The notes under the pieces are model-generated. The model saw only the letters and a program-made list of their open reading frames with translations, had not been told where the DNA came from and did not search any database. A stretch of 20,349 bases of DNA from assembly GCA_003242675.1 (NCBI GenBank), contig QGVE01000038.1, forward strand, positions 1 through 20,349. Reading direction: 5' to 3'. Below, piece after piece: positions 1 to 6,440 of the stretch. The position numbers and the translations under genes are program-made. This DNA is from Bacillota bacterium. GTDB lineage: Bacteria; Bacillota_E; Symbiobacteriia; Symbiobacteriales; Symbiobacteriaceae. Numbering within the stretch: the first letter of the stretch is position 1; every line of letters starts with the position of its first letter.

Positions 1-122
1 CCGCTCCTACTTCCCATGCCGACGTGGCGGGCCCGCCGAATCCCTCACCGATGCTGCCCGTAGGCCGCCCGCAATGTTGTCCTTCGGCGTCCCGGTCGGT
101 CAGTCCTCATGCTTGACTTCTG

Positions 123-734
123 CTACTCGAAGTTGGCGGGTTCGTCATATGTCCCGGATTCCGGCTGGTCGAAGCTCGCGGGCCGGTCATACTCCCCGGA
201 TGCCTGCTGGTCGAAGCTCGCGGGCCGGTCATACTCCCCGGATTCCCACTGGTCGAAGCTCGCGGGCTGGTCGTATGCCCCGGATGCCTGATGGCCGGTC
301 TCCTGCGAGTAACCGGTTCGCCCGTCCTCCCGGCGAGTCTTCTCCTCACCGGTCGCCTCCGCGGAGCCCCAGTCTGCAGCCTCGCCAGCCGCATACGGCC
401 CTTCCTGCTCGACTGCGTTCTGTGCAACGGCATCCTGGCCAGCGACGCCTTCGGCCTGCCCACTTGTGCTATCGTCGACGACTGCCTGCCCAATCGGCAT
501 GTCCGTCCCATCCGCGGTGAACAGGTCGGCGGGGTGCCGGAGAGTCGGCTCCACCGTCCCCGTCGCATGCGCCCCCAGATTGCGGACTGCATCGGGCGTG
601 ACGTCATGACCGTCGGGCGTGTCCGCGAACGGCCGGTCGCCGTCCATTGGCAGAGCGGTCTCGTCCACGGAGCGGGGCACGAACAGGAACCAGGCAATAC
701 CGAGCACGGCAAGAAACAGCAAGAACCAGATCAT
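123..734 (-). CDS. Membrane-anchored acidic protein with C-terminal 14-residue repeats, function unknown
   Basis: I do not recognise a family. The 203-residue product starts with a hydrophobic segment (about residues 2-19, followed by PRS), which should act as a membrane anchor or uncleaved signal. The middle (about 25-140) is acidic and low in complexity. The C-terminus carries four tandem 14-residue units of the type YDRPASFDQxxSGE, the last ending in YDEPANFE just before the stop. The units match four 42-bp DNA repeats at 129-296. The start is ATG at 734 with the G-rich stretch GGGGGG about 8 nt upstream as ribosome site. The gene stands alone, with no clear promoter or terminator. The anchor followed by a biased tail and in-frame repeats argues for a real protein, although several other frames are also open here because of the GC content. 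Any role, for example in the envelope, would be a guess. Confidence 0.6.
   Translation of the reverse strand: MIWFLLFLAVLGIAWFLFVPRSVDETALPMDGDRPFADTPDGHDVTPDAVRNLGAHATGTVEPTLRHPADLFTADGTDMPIGQAVVDDSTSGQAEGVAGQDAVAQNAVEQEGPYAAGEAADWGSAEATGEEKTRREDGRTGYSQETGHQASGAYDQPASFDQWESGEYDRPASFDQQASGEYDRPASFDQPESGTYDEPANFE
129..296 (-). repeat. Four tandem 42-bp coding repeats
   Basis: Four consecutive 42-bp units (129-170, 171-212, 213-254, 255-296) lie inside the membrane-anchored gene. On the plus strand each begins GAAG and most end TGGTC. Units 2 and 3 are nearly identical; units 1 and 4 have diverged. The length is a multiple of three, so each unit adds 14 residues in frame. There are no unique spacers, so this is a protein-coding tandem repeat and not CRISPR. 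Confidence 0.9.
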
Positions 735-1243
735 CCTGATTTCCCCCCTGTTCCGTGTAGTCTACCCCGCTCTGCCAGAAACCTTTCCGAAACGGTCGAC
801 TTGCGTTCACGTGCCGCCCTTCCGCTACTCACCCGCCGGAGCCGACAGTTTGCCGCTTGGCTGGGCCGGGCCTCAGCGGAGTTCGAAACGACCAGCCCCG
901 GCCCCCCACGCCCCTCTCGCTCCATCCGATCTGTTATAGCTGCGTGTTGCCGCTGAGCTCGGCCCCGCGGTCTTCATAACGGATTTTTCGTAACGGATAC
1001 TTCGTCCTCACGGGCCGCGTCGCGGCATACGGCGCGATAACCCAGACTGCCGCGCCAAACCCGCCTCTCCGCCGGGGCATCGCAACCTCCCCAGTGGCTG
1101 TCCAGCGCTAGCCCAGCCGATGTCGACCCTATCCGACGAAAAGGATTCGGGCTCGCGATCACACCCCGTCCACATCCGGTGTGCGCGAGCCAACAGTGCC
1201 GCACAAACGGCCCGCAGCGCGCAGACCGATCTGTCGGCTAACG
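735..1243. other. Intergenic stretch without a supportable gene
   Basis: About 510 bp between the repeat protein and the transposase-like gene. Short open frames exist on both strands, but none has both a ribosome site and a protein-like composition. The one local structure I see is a 14-bp tandem duplication at 977-1004. I found no terminator with a U-tract, no tRNA and no sigma-A promoter that meets a reasonable standard. Confidence 0.6.
977..1004. repeat. 14-bp tandem duplication
   Basis: Two adjacent 14-bp units, TAACGGATTTTTCG and TAACGGATACTTCG, differ at two positions. They sit in a locally AT-richer patch of the empty region. No function is evident. Confidence 0.7.
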
Positions 1244-2152
1244 TCAGGAGACCGCCCTCAGGCCGTCCAAGTCGGCCGCCGAGGAGCCGCCCTGGCGGCT
1301 GCGGGCACACTTCCGGACGATCTCGCAGTACCAGGCGATGTAATGGTTCAAGTAGCGGGTGGCGATGCCGTGAAACTGCCAAAACCACCCGTACGCGTAC
1401 TCGGGCACGGCCGGCAACCCGTCCCAGCAGTCCCCGGGCTCGGTCCTCCGCCCACGAGCCCTCCGCAACGCCTGGGACGCGTCTCGAAAGTGAAGGCCGC
1501 TCTGCTCGCATGCGGCGGCAAAGTAGCGCGAGTCGTAGGCGTACACCACCGACCCCGCCCGAACCAAAGCCTTCAGGCCACTGGCCAGTCGTTCCGGGGT
1601 GATCTGTCCCTGCCCAAGGTTGTACAACTGGTACCCGAAGTCGTTCTGGGCAACCAGGATCACGCTCGGCCGGCCGTCGACCAGCAGGCGGAATCGCCCG
1701 CTTGACCGCGTCGGATCCAGAACTCTCCGCCGCAACCAATTGTAATAGCCCCAGCTTCCCGGCCCGTTGCAGGTTCGGCTGCCCTTTTCCGAATAGCGGA
1801 CATAGAAGTACCCCACGCAGACGTTCCCCCGCAGGCGGGTACGCGGCCGGCGGGCGAGGATGGCCAAGGCGCGGTGGCGCCACCGGAAAGCGGTCGGCAG
1901 ACTGACTCGCAGCATAGCCGCCACCCGGCGGAGCGGTAGGTAATCCGAGAGCAGCTCAATCATCCGATTCCACTCCGCCCGCTTGCGCAGCCGGAACGCC
2001 GGGGAGCCCGTGGCGTCGCTGAACGTCCGGCCACACAGGCGGCAACGATACCGCCTCACCCGGGTGCCGTCGCTGCGCCTGTATACCCCGTGTGCTTTCA
2101 AAGCAGAGGCTTTGCAGTACGGGCAAGAAGCTCTCAGTGTGTTTCCGGTCAC
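1244..2152 (-). CDS. IS1595-like zinc-ribbon transposase relative, probably catalytically degenerate
   Basis: The 302-residue product has an N-terminal zinc ribbon (Cys10, Cys13, Cys37, Cys40), then a helix-turn-helix-like segment (about 73-95, LPLRRVAAMLRVSLPTAFRW). Its C-terminal motif HGIATRYLNHYIAW (261-274) resembles the end of IS1595-family transposases. From memory of that family, the first catalytic Asp (usual VDET) aligns with VGYF near 113-116 and is missing. Asp207 in YAYDSRY may be the second. The third acidic or Asn position lies in a poorly matching segment (about 248-258). I see no terminal inverted repeats or target duplication. GTG at 2152 is preferred because GGGAGG lies 10 nt upstream; the ATG at 2170 has no ribosome site and would give a leader of only about 11 nt. 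The gene has its own promoter with a LexA-type box. It could be a domesticated DNA-binding protein or a decaying transposase. Confidence 0.7.
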   Translation of the reverse strand: MTGNTLRASCPYCKASALKAHGVYRRSDGTRVRRYRCRLCGRTFSDATGSPAFRLRKRAEWNRMIELLSDYLPLRRVAAMLRVSLPTAFRWRHRALAILARRPRTRLRGNVCVGYFYVRYSEKGSRTCNGPGSWGYYNWLRRRVLDPTRSSGRFRLLVDGRPSVILVAQNDFGYQLYNLGQGQITPERLASGLKALVRAGSVVYAYDSRYFAAACEQSGLHFRDASQALRRARGRRTEPGDCWDGLPAVPEYAYGWFWQFHGIATRYLNHYIAWYCEIVRKCARSRQGGSSAADLDGLRAVS

Positions 2153-2187
2153 GGAGGTAAGACCTCCCATGTTCGGAATCCGTTCCC

Positions 2188-2216
2188 ATTATCACCGAAC
2201 TCAGGTTCGCTGTCAA
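2188..2216 (-). promoter_or_regulatory. Sigma-A promoter of the transposase-like gene
   Basis: Read on the minus strand, TTGACA (2216-2211) and GATAAT (2193-2188) are separated by exactly 17 bp. This is a near-consensus promoter that would start transcription near 2181, about 29 nt before the preferred GTG. The 17-bp spacer contains the LexA-type palindrome. Confidence 0.85.
2196..2209. promoter_or_regulatory. LexA (Cheo-type SOS) box
   Basis: The plus strand reads CGAACTCAGGTTCG, a perfect inverted repeat of the form CGAAC-N4-GTTCG. This matches the core of the operator bound by Gram-positive LexA (DinR). It lies entirely between the -35 and -10 hexamers, where bound repressor would block RNA polymerase. 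The sequence and its position are seen directly; LexA binding is inferred from the known consensus. Confidence 0.8.
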
Positions 2217-2453
2217 GTCCTCCCATCGGCCTCCCAGGGGGGCTGATTCCGGCCGGCAGCCACCTGCCCCAACGCCGGCCGGGAGGTGAACAGCCCGGCG
2301 CAGGCCGCAGAAGCCCCACCCATGCCATCCGCCACACGCAGTGTGAACAGACCGGTATCTGCCGCCAACGATCCACCAGGGTCACCCTGGCCTGGTCCTC
2401 AACCACTGAGAAGGCAACAGGGCGGCGGCCGGCATGGGTCGCAAACACCGAAA
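2217..2453. other. Intergenic region upstream of the transposase-like gene
   Basis: About 240 bp between the SOS-type promoter and the terminator of the CoA-binding gene. The DNA is GC-rich. I saw no gene with a ribosome site, no inverted repeat that could mark an insertion-sequence end, and no second promoter. Confidence 0.5.
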
Positions 2454-2486
2454 CGACCGGGGCGCCACAACGGGGCACCCCGGTCG
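2444..2486 (-). terminator. Rho-independent terminator after the CoA-binding gene
   Basis: On the minus strand a 13-bp stem (arms 2474-2486 and 2454-2466, one G-U pair) with a 7-nt loop is followed by TTTCGGTGTTT. It begins 18 nt past the stop at 2505. It would end the transcript carrying the kinase, metY and the CoA-binding gene. Confidence 0.85.
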
Positions 2487-2504
2487 CCTTGCTCGCGGGC
2501 TGAC

Positions 2505-2921
2505 CTAACGCCCAGCCTTCAAGGCCTCTTTCAGCAGGCAGCGGTCCTGGACGGTGAGCAGGCCCATCGCCTCCGCTTCCGCCACCGCCTCGTCGTTCAC
2601 CACGCCTTCCTGCATCCAGAGCACCTTCGGCTTCATAGCCATCTCGCCGATCTCCCTCACCACATCGAGCGCGTACTGCGGCGCGCGGAACACCTGCACC
2701 ACGTCCACCGGGAACGGAATCTCCCGCAGCGAGGCGTACACCTTCTCCCCCAGGATCTCGCCACCCTTGGGGTTGACCGGCACGATGCGGTAGCCGCGCC
2801 GCTGCATCTCCGCGCTCACCCGGTAGCTGGGGCGTTCGGGATTGTCCGAAAGCCCCACCACTGCCAGCACCTTCGGCCCGTCGAGGACCCACGCCACCGT
2901 CTGCGGATCGTTGACGGCCAT
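2505..2921 (-). CDS. CoA-binding domain protein (YccU-like)
   Basis: The 138-residue product is a single Rossmann-type CoA-binding domain of the small YccU family, related to the nucleotide-binding part of succinyl-CoA synthetase alpha. Visible marks are VLAVVGLSDNPERPSY near the N-terminus, IVPVNPKGGEILGEKVY in the middle and KVLWMQEGVVNDEA towards the end. The length is typical for the family. The start is ATG at 2921 because GGGAGG sits 9 nt upstream; a longer frame to 2951 lacks a comparable site and would include this ribosome site. It follows metY by 84 nt on the same strand and precedes a strong terminator, so it is probably the last gene of that transcript. Its physiological role is not well defined; a link to acyl-CoA or sulfur metabolism is suggested only by the neighbours. 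Confidence 0.88.
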   Translation of the reverse strand: MAVNDPQTVAWVLDGPKVLAVVGLSDNPERPSYRVSAEMQRRGYRIVPVNPKGGEILGEKVYASLREIPFPVDVVQVFRAPQYALDVVREIGEMAMKPKVLWMQEGVVNDEAVAEAEAMGLLTVQDRCLLKEALKAGR

Positions 2922-2985
2922 GCCAATCGCCCTCCCTTGCCTTTCCGTCAACTATTGGACGACGGCATCGCGCCGGGCGGAATGC

Positions 2986-3002
2986 TGCCTGGCCGGCAGG
3001 CA
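2986..3002 (-). other. Short hairpin just after metY
   Basis: TGCCTG and CAGGCA form a 6-bp stem with a 5-nt loop, beginning 3 nt beyond the metY stop. No U-tract follows. It may mark mRNA processing or 3' end protection between metY and the CoA-binding gene; full termination looks unlikely. Confidence 0.35.
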
Positions 3003-3005
3003 CGC

Positions 3006-4349
3006 TCACGCTCCCGCCATCGCTTTCTCCAAGGCCTGCTCCAAGTCGGCGATCAGGTCCTCAACGTCCTCGAAGCCGACGGAGACCCGAATCAGGTCGT
3101 CTCCCACGCCGGCGGCCTCGCGCTGGGCCGGCGTCAGCTGGCTGTGGGTCGTGGAAGCCGGATGGATCACCAGCGACCGGGCGTCGCCGACGTTGGCCAC
3201 GTGGGAGAACAGCCGGACGGAATCGATGAAGCGGGCGCCGGCCTCCAGGCCGCCCTTCAGCCCGAAGACCAGCATGCCGCCGAAGCCGCCGCTCAGGTAG
3301 CGCTGCGCCAGGGCGTGATCCGGGTGGCTGGGCAGCCCGGGATACCGCACCCAGGCCACGGCCGGGTGCTCCGAGAGGTACCGGGCGATGGCGAGCGCAT
3401 TTTCGCTGATGGCCCGCATGCGCAGGGCCAGGGTGTCGAGCCCCAGGAGCAGCAGGAAGGAGTTGAACGGCGACTGGCAGCCGCCCAGGTCGCGCAGCAT
3501 CTGCGCGCGCACCTTCGTGATGAAGCCGGCGCGCCCGAAGTCGACCGCGTAGCGCACCCCGTGATACGACGGATCCGGCTCCGTGAACCCCGGAAACCGG
3601 GGCGAGTTCCAGTCGAAGTTCCCGGAGTCCACCACGACGCCGCCCATCGCCACGCCGTGGCCGCCGAGCCACTTGGTGGCCGAGTGGATGACCAGGTCGG
3701 CCCCGTGCTCGATGGGCCGGCACAGGATCGGCGTGGCGAAGGTGTTGTCGATGACGAGCGGGATCCCGTGCTCGTGCGCGATCGCGGCCACACCGGCGAT
3801 GTCGAAGACGTCCAGCCGGGGGTTGCCGATCACCTCGCCGAAGATCAGCCGGGTGCGCGGGGTGATGGCGCGGCGGAAGCCCTCCAGGTCGTGGGCGTCG
3901 ACGAACCGCGCGGTGATCCCCCACTTCGGCAGGGTGGTGGCGAACAGGTTGTACGTGCCGCCATAAAGGCTCGCCGAGGTGACGATCTCGTCGCCGGCGT
4001 TGCAGATCGCCAGCACGGTGGCCACCAGGGCGGCGTGGCCGGAGGCGAAGGCGACGGCCCCGATGCCGCCCTCCAGGGCCGCGACGCGCGCCTCGAACGC
4101 GGCGGTCGTGGGATTGTTAATGCGTGTATAGATGTTCCCCTCGGCCTCCAGGGAGAAGAGCTGCCGGGCGTGCTCCGTCGATTGGAAGGCGTAGGCGATG
4201 GTCTGGTAGATGGGCACCGCTTGCGCACCTGTCACCGGATCGGGGCGCCACCCGGCGTGGACCGCCAGGGTCGCGGGCCGATAGCGCCCAGCGCCCGGGG
4301 CAGGGCGGTCCGGGTTCCCCTGCGGAGCGGTACCACGGCGGTCAAGCAT
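3006..4349 (-). CDS. metY: O-acetylhomoserine sulfhydrylase (aminocarboxypropyltransferase)
   Basis: A cytosolic PLP enzyme that joins O-acetyl-L-homoserine with sulfide (or methanethiol) to give homocysteine (or methionine) plus acetate. The 447 residues fit MetY rather than the shorter MetB or MetC. Marks: HAGWRPDPVTGAQAVPIYQT at 31-50, GNIYTRINNPT at 71-81 (Tyr74 and Arg76 contact the phosphate of PLP), Asp201, and the PLP lysine Lys226 in SATKWLGGHG. A Gly/Pro/Arg-rich tail of about 22 residues precedes the conserved domain. The ATG at 4349 has GGAGG 9 nt upstream and overlaps the end of the upstream kinase gene by 8 bp, so the two are probably translationally coupled. No S-box or other sulfur riboswitch was seen before this gene or the kinase. 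Confidence 0.93.
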   Translation of the reverse strand: MLDRRGTAPQGNPDRPAPGAGRYRPATLAVHAGWRPDPVTGAQAVPIYQTIAYAFQSTEHARQLFSLEAEGNIYTRINNPTTAAFEARVAALEGGIGAVAFASGHAALVATVLAICNAGDEIVTSASLYGGTYNLFATTLPKWGITARFVDAHDLEGFRRAITPRTRLIFGEVIGNPRLDVFDIAGVAAIAHEHGIPLVIDNTFATPILCRPIEHGADLVIHSATKWLGGHGVAMGGVVVDSGNFDWNSPRFPGFTEPDPSYHGVRYAVDFGRAGFITKVRAQMLRDLGGCQSPFNSFLLLLGLDTLALRMRAISENALAIARYLSEHPAVAWVRYPGLPSHPDHALAQRYLSGGFGGMLVFGLKGGLEAGARFIDSVRLFSHVANVGDARSLVIHPASTTHSQLTPAQREAAGVGDDLIRVSVGFEDVEDLIADLEQALEKAMAGA

Positions 4350-5280
4350 GGCGTTCAGCCTCCATCTCCTTCATGATCGCCGGCGGCAGCACCGGCCTTG
4401 CGCCCACCCGTGTGACGACCTCGGCGCCGAGTCGGTTGGCCCGGAGCGCTGCCCGGTACGGGTCCAGCCCCCGCCGCAGGCCGTCGATCAGCGCAGCGCC
4501 CCAGGCGTCGCCGGCGCCGGTGCCATCCACGGGCGGGACTGAGGGGGTGACCGGGGGCACATAGGTGAGCCGCACCGACTCTTCGCCGTCCCCCACGACC
4601 TGCGCCAGCAAGGCTCCCTCCGGCCCCAGCTTCACCGCCACCAGCTCGGCCCGGCGGGCCAGCTCGCGGGCGGCCTCCTCCACGTCCGCACGGCCGGTGA
4701 GCGCCCGGGCCTCGTCGCGGTTGGGCATGAGCACCTGGATCCCCTCCGGCAGCTCCAGCCCGTGGCGGCGGATGAACCCGGCGGAGGAGGGGTCAAACGA
4801 GATCGGCACGCCGGCCGCCCGCGCGATCTCCAGGGCCCGGCGCAGGGCCTGCCGGGTCGAGTCCCAGAAGCAGGCGTAGCCGGTCAGGTGCAGCCATCCC
4901 GCGGCGCGGATGCGGTCCTCGGGCAGGTCGCGGGGACCGAAGAAGTGGTTCGCTCCCCGGGGCACCATCATGTGCCGGTGCACGCCGTCGCTCAGCAGCA
5001 CCAGCACGGCGGTGGGGTGGTCGGGGTCCACGGCGGCGTGCACCTCGACGCCCTCGCGGCGCATGTCGTCCACCAGCGCCCGGCCCAGCAGGTCGTCGCC
5101 GACGCGGGTCGCAAAGCACACGGGGCTGCCCAGGCGGCGGGTCCAGACGGCGAAGTTGGCCGCCGAACCCCCGGGGGCGGACCGCACGTCGGCCGGGGTG
5201 TCGGTGTCGGGATCGAGGGGCGAGGATGCGGTGGCCACCACGTCGAGGACCAGGTCGCCGAAGGTGAAGAGATGCCGCAT
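4342..5280 (-). CDS. PfkB-family carbohydrate kinase
   Basis: A ribokinase-superfamily kinase of 312 residues that phosphorylates a sugar or sugar derivative with ATP. The substrate cannot be read from sequence. The N-terminal PfkB signature is APGGSAANFAVWTRRLG (about 35-51). The C-terminal signature DGTGAGDAWGAALIDGL starts near 252 and contains the anion-hole GAGD with catalytic Asp258. The segment MVPRGANHFF and the later SFDPSSAG and MPNRDEA motifs are typical of the family. The start is ATG at 5280 with AAGGAGG 7 nt upstream; the frame extends to 5400 but those codons cross a strong hairpin and do not resemble the family. The gene overlaps metY by 8 bp. Candidates include KDG kinase, fructokinase or a nucleoside or ribose kinase. 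Confidence 0.9.
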   Translation of the reverse strand: MRHLFTFGDLVLDVVATASSPLDPDTDTPADVRSAPGGSAANFAVWTRRLGSPVCFATRVGDDLLGRALVDDMRREGVEVHAAVDPDHPTAVLVLLSDGVHRHMMVPRGANHFFGPRDLPEDRIRAAGWLHLTGYACFWDSTRQALRRALEIARAAGVPISFDPSSAGFIRRHGLELPEGIQVLMPNRDEARALTGRADVEEAARELARRAELVAVKLGPEGALLAQVVGDGEESVRLTYVPPVTPSVPPVDGTGAGDAWGAALIDGLRRGLDPYRAALRANRLGAEVVTRVGARPVLPPAIMKEMEAERHA

Positions 5281-5300
5281 GCCGGGTCCTCCTTGACACT

Positions 5301-5343
5301 GAAAAGACGATCGCCGTTGGGTATGTTTCCCCAGCGGCGATCG
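5301..5343 (-). terminator. Hairpin between fba and the sugar kinase
   Basis: Arms 5330-5343 and 5308-5321 form a 14-bp stem with one G-U pair and an 8-nt loop. On the minus strand it is followed by TCTTTTC, a short U-rich tail. It probably terminates part or all of the fba transcript. It ends only 28 nt before the kinase ATG, leaving no room for a separate promoter after it. It may therefore act as a leaky terminator or as a leader hairpin. Confidence 0.65.
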
Positions 5344-5435
5344 CATTTCCTGGTTCGTCGTTGCCGGACCCCGCTTCAGCCTGGGCAGCGCATCCCCCAC
5401 GCCTTGCCGTCGCTCCGGCCCGGGCGGCGCACCTC

Positions 5436-6290
5436 CTAGGCCTTCCCGGCGCAGCCGAAGAGCCGCATCTTCTCCTTGATGTGCTCCTTCAGCACCTCGC
5501 GGGCCGGGGCGAAGATCTTGCGGGGATCGATCTCGTGCGGCTTCTCGGCCAGCTGCCGGCGCACCTCGCCCAGGAACGCCTGGCGCAGCTCGGTGTCGAT
5601 GTTGATCTTGCGGATGCCGAGCGCGATGCCCTTGCGGACGTCCTCGTCGGGGACGCCGGAGCCGCCGTGCATCACCAGGTAGGCGCCGGTCTTCTCGTGC
5701 ACCGCCGCGATGCGGTCGAAGTCCAGCTTGGGCGGCAGCTTGTACGGGCCGTGGGCGGTGCCGAAGGACATCGCCAGGGCGTCCACCCCGGTGGCCTCGT
5801 AGAACTCGATGGCGTCGGGGACGGGCGTCAGCATCGCCTCGCGCTCGTCGACGGAGATGTCGTCCTCCACGCCGCCGATCTTGCCGATCTCGCCCTCCAC
5901 GGAAACGCCCACGGCGTGGGCGATCTTCACGATCTCCCGGGTCCGGGCGATGTTCTCTTCCTTATCTAACTGCGACCCGTCGAACATGACCGAGGTGAAG
6001 CCCGCCCGGATGCAGGCGATCACCATGTTGAAATCGGTGCCGTGGTCCAGGTGCAGGGCCATGGGCACGGTGGCCTTGGCGGCCGCGGCCTTCACCATGC
6101 TGACGATGTACTCGAGCCCGGCGTACTTGATGGCCCCCTGGCTGGCCTGCAGGATCACGGGCGACCGGGCCTCCTCCGCCGCCGCGACGATCGCCTGGAC
6201 GATCTCCATGTTGTTGCAGTTGAATGCGCCGACCGCGTACTTCCCTTTCTCTGCTTCATCCAATAGCGTCCTGAGTGAGACCAGTGCCAT
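5436..6290 (-). CDS. fba: Class II fructose-1,6-bisphosphate aldolase
   Basis: A zinc-dependent glycolytic and gluconeogenic aldolase that cleaves fructose 1,6-bisphosphate to dihydroxyacetone phosphate and glyceraldehyde 3-phosphate. The 284 residues match the length of the Bacillus-type FbaA. Visible active-site features are Asp82 and zinc ligand His83 in LHLDHGTDFN, Glu134 in VEGEIGKIGG, His180 in FGTAHGPYK and His208 in MHGGSGVPDED, followed by the phosphate-binding KINIDTELR. The start is ATG at 6290, which has GGAGG 7 nt upstream; a GTG 15 nt earlier would lie inside that ribosome site. The 150-bp gap to ilvB suggests its own promoter, though no clear one was found. A tagatose-bisphosphate aldolase is the main alternative and is less likely. 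Confidence 0.93.
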   Translation of the reverse strand: MALVSLRTLLDEAEKGKYAVGAFNCNNMEIVQAIVAAAEEARSPVILQASQGAIKYAGLEYIVSMVKAAAAKATVPMALHLDHGTDFNMVIACIRAGFTSVMFDGSQLDKEENIARTREIVKIAHAVGVSVEGEIGKIGGVEDDISVDEREAMLTPVPDAIEFYEATGVDALAMSFGTAHGPYKLPPKLDFDRIAAVHEKTGAYLVMHGGSGVPDEDVRKGIALGIRKINIDTELRQAFLGEVRRQLAEKPHEIDPRKIFAPAREVLKEHIKEKMRLFGCAGKA

Positions 6291-6377
6291 CGTCTTTCCT
6301 CCCACCGCCCCGAGGGGCGCTTTTGGTTGTACGTGGACAGTTATGCTAGCGGTGCGGCCGCTTCCTATCGCCCAGGA

Positions 6378-6394
6378 TATAGATTCTTTCTATA
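6378..6394. promoter_or_regulatory. 17-bp palindrome upstream of fba
   Basis: TATAGA-TTCTT-TCTATA is a perfect inverted repeat with a 5-bp spacer, AT-rich in a GC-rich background. It lies 88 bp upstream of the fba start, in the gap after ilvB. It could be an operator or part of the fba promoter. I could not place a convincing -35/-10 pair around it. Confidence 0.4.
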
Positions 6395-6440
6395 CGTCTC
6401 ATAGGGCACGTCGCGAAGGGCAGCCCGGCCCCCTCGGGGC

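Noticed and set aside
129..296. Possible CRISPR array
   Set aside because: The 42-bp units are directly adjacent with no spacers and encode in-frame 14-residue repeats.
731..925. Small minus-strand frame upstream of the repeat protein
   Set aside because: No ribosome site, no recognisable features, and it overlaps the start of the better-supported gene.
2286..4376. Long plus-strand open frame opposite the CoA-binding gene and metY
   Set aside because: It crosses a strong terminator and the metY coding region, and has no family features.
6306..6329. Possible plus-strand terminator (CGCCCC-GA-GGGGCG followed by CTTTTGG)
   Set aside because: No plus-strand gene precedes it, and the 2-nt loop is too tight as drawn. 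On the minus strand it is at most a small leader hairpin next to the fba ribosome site.
6423..6440. GC-rich inverted repeat after the ilvB stop as an operon terminator
   Set aside because: Short stem with no U-tract on the minus strand; I could not support a call, so where the ilv transcript ends remains open.
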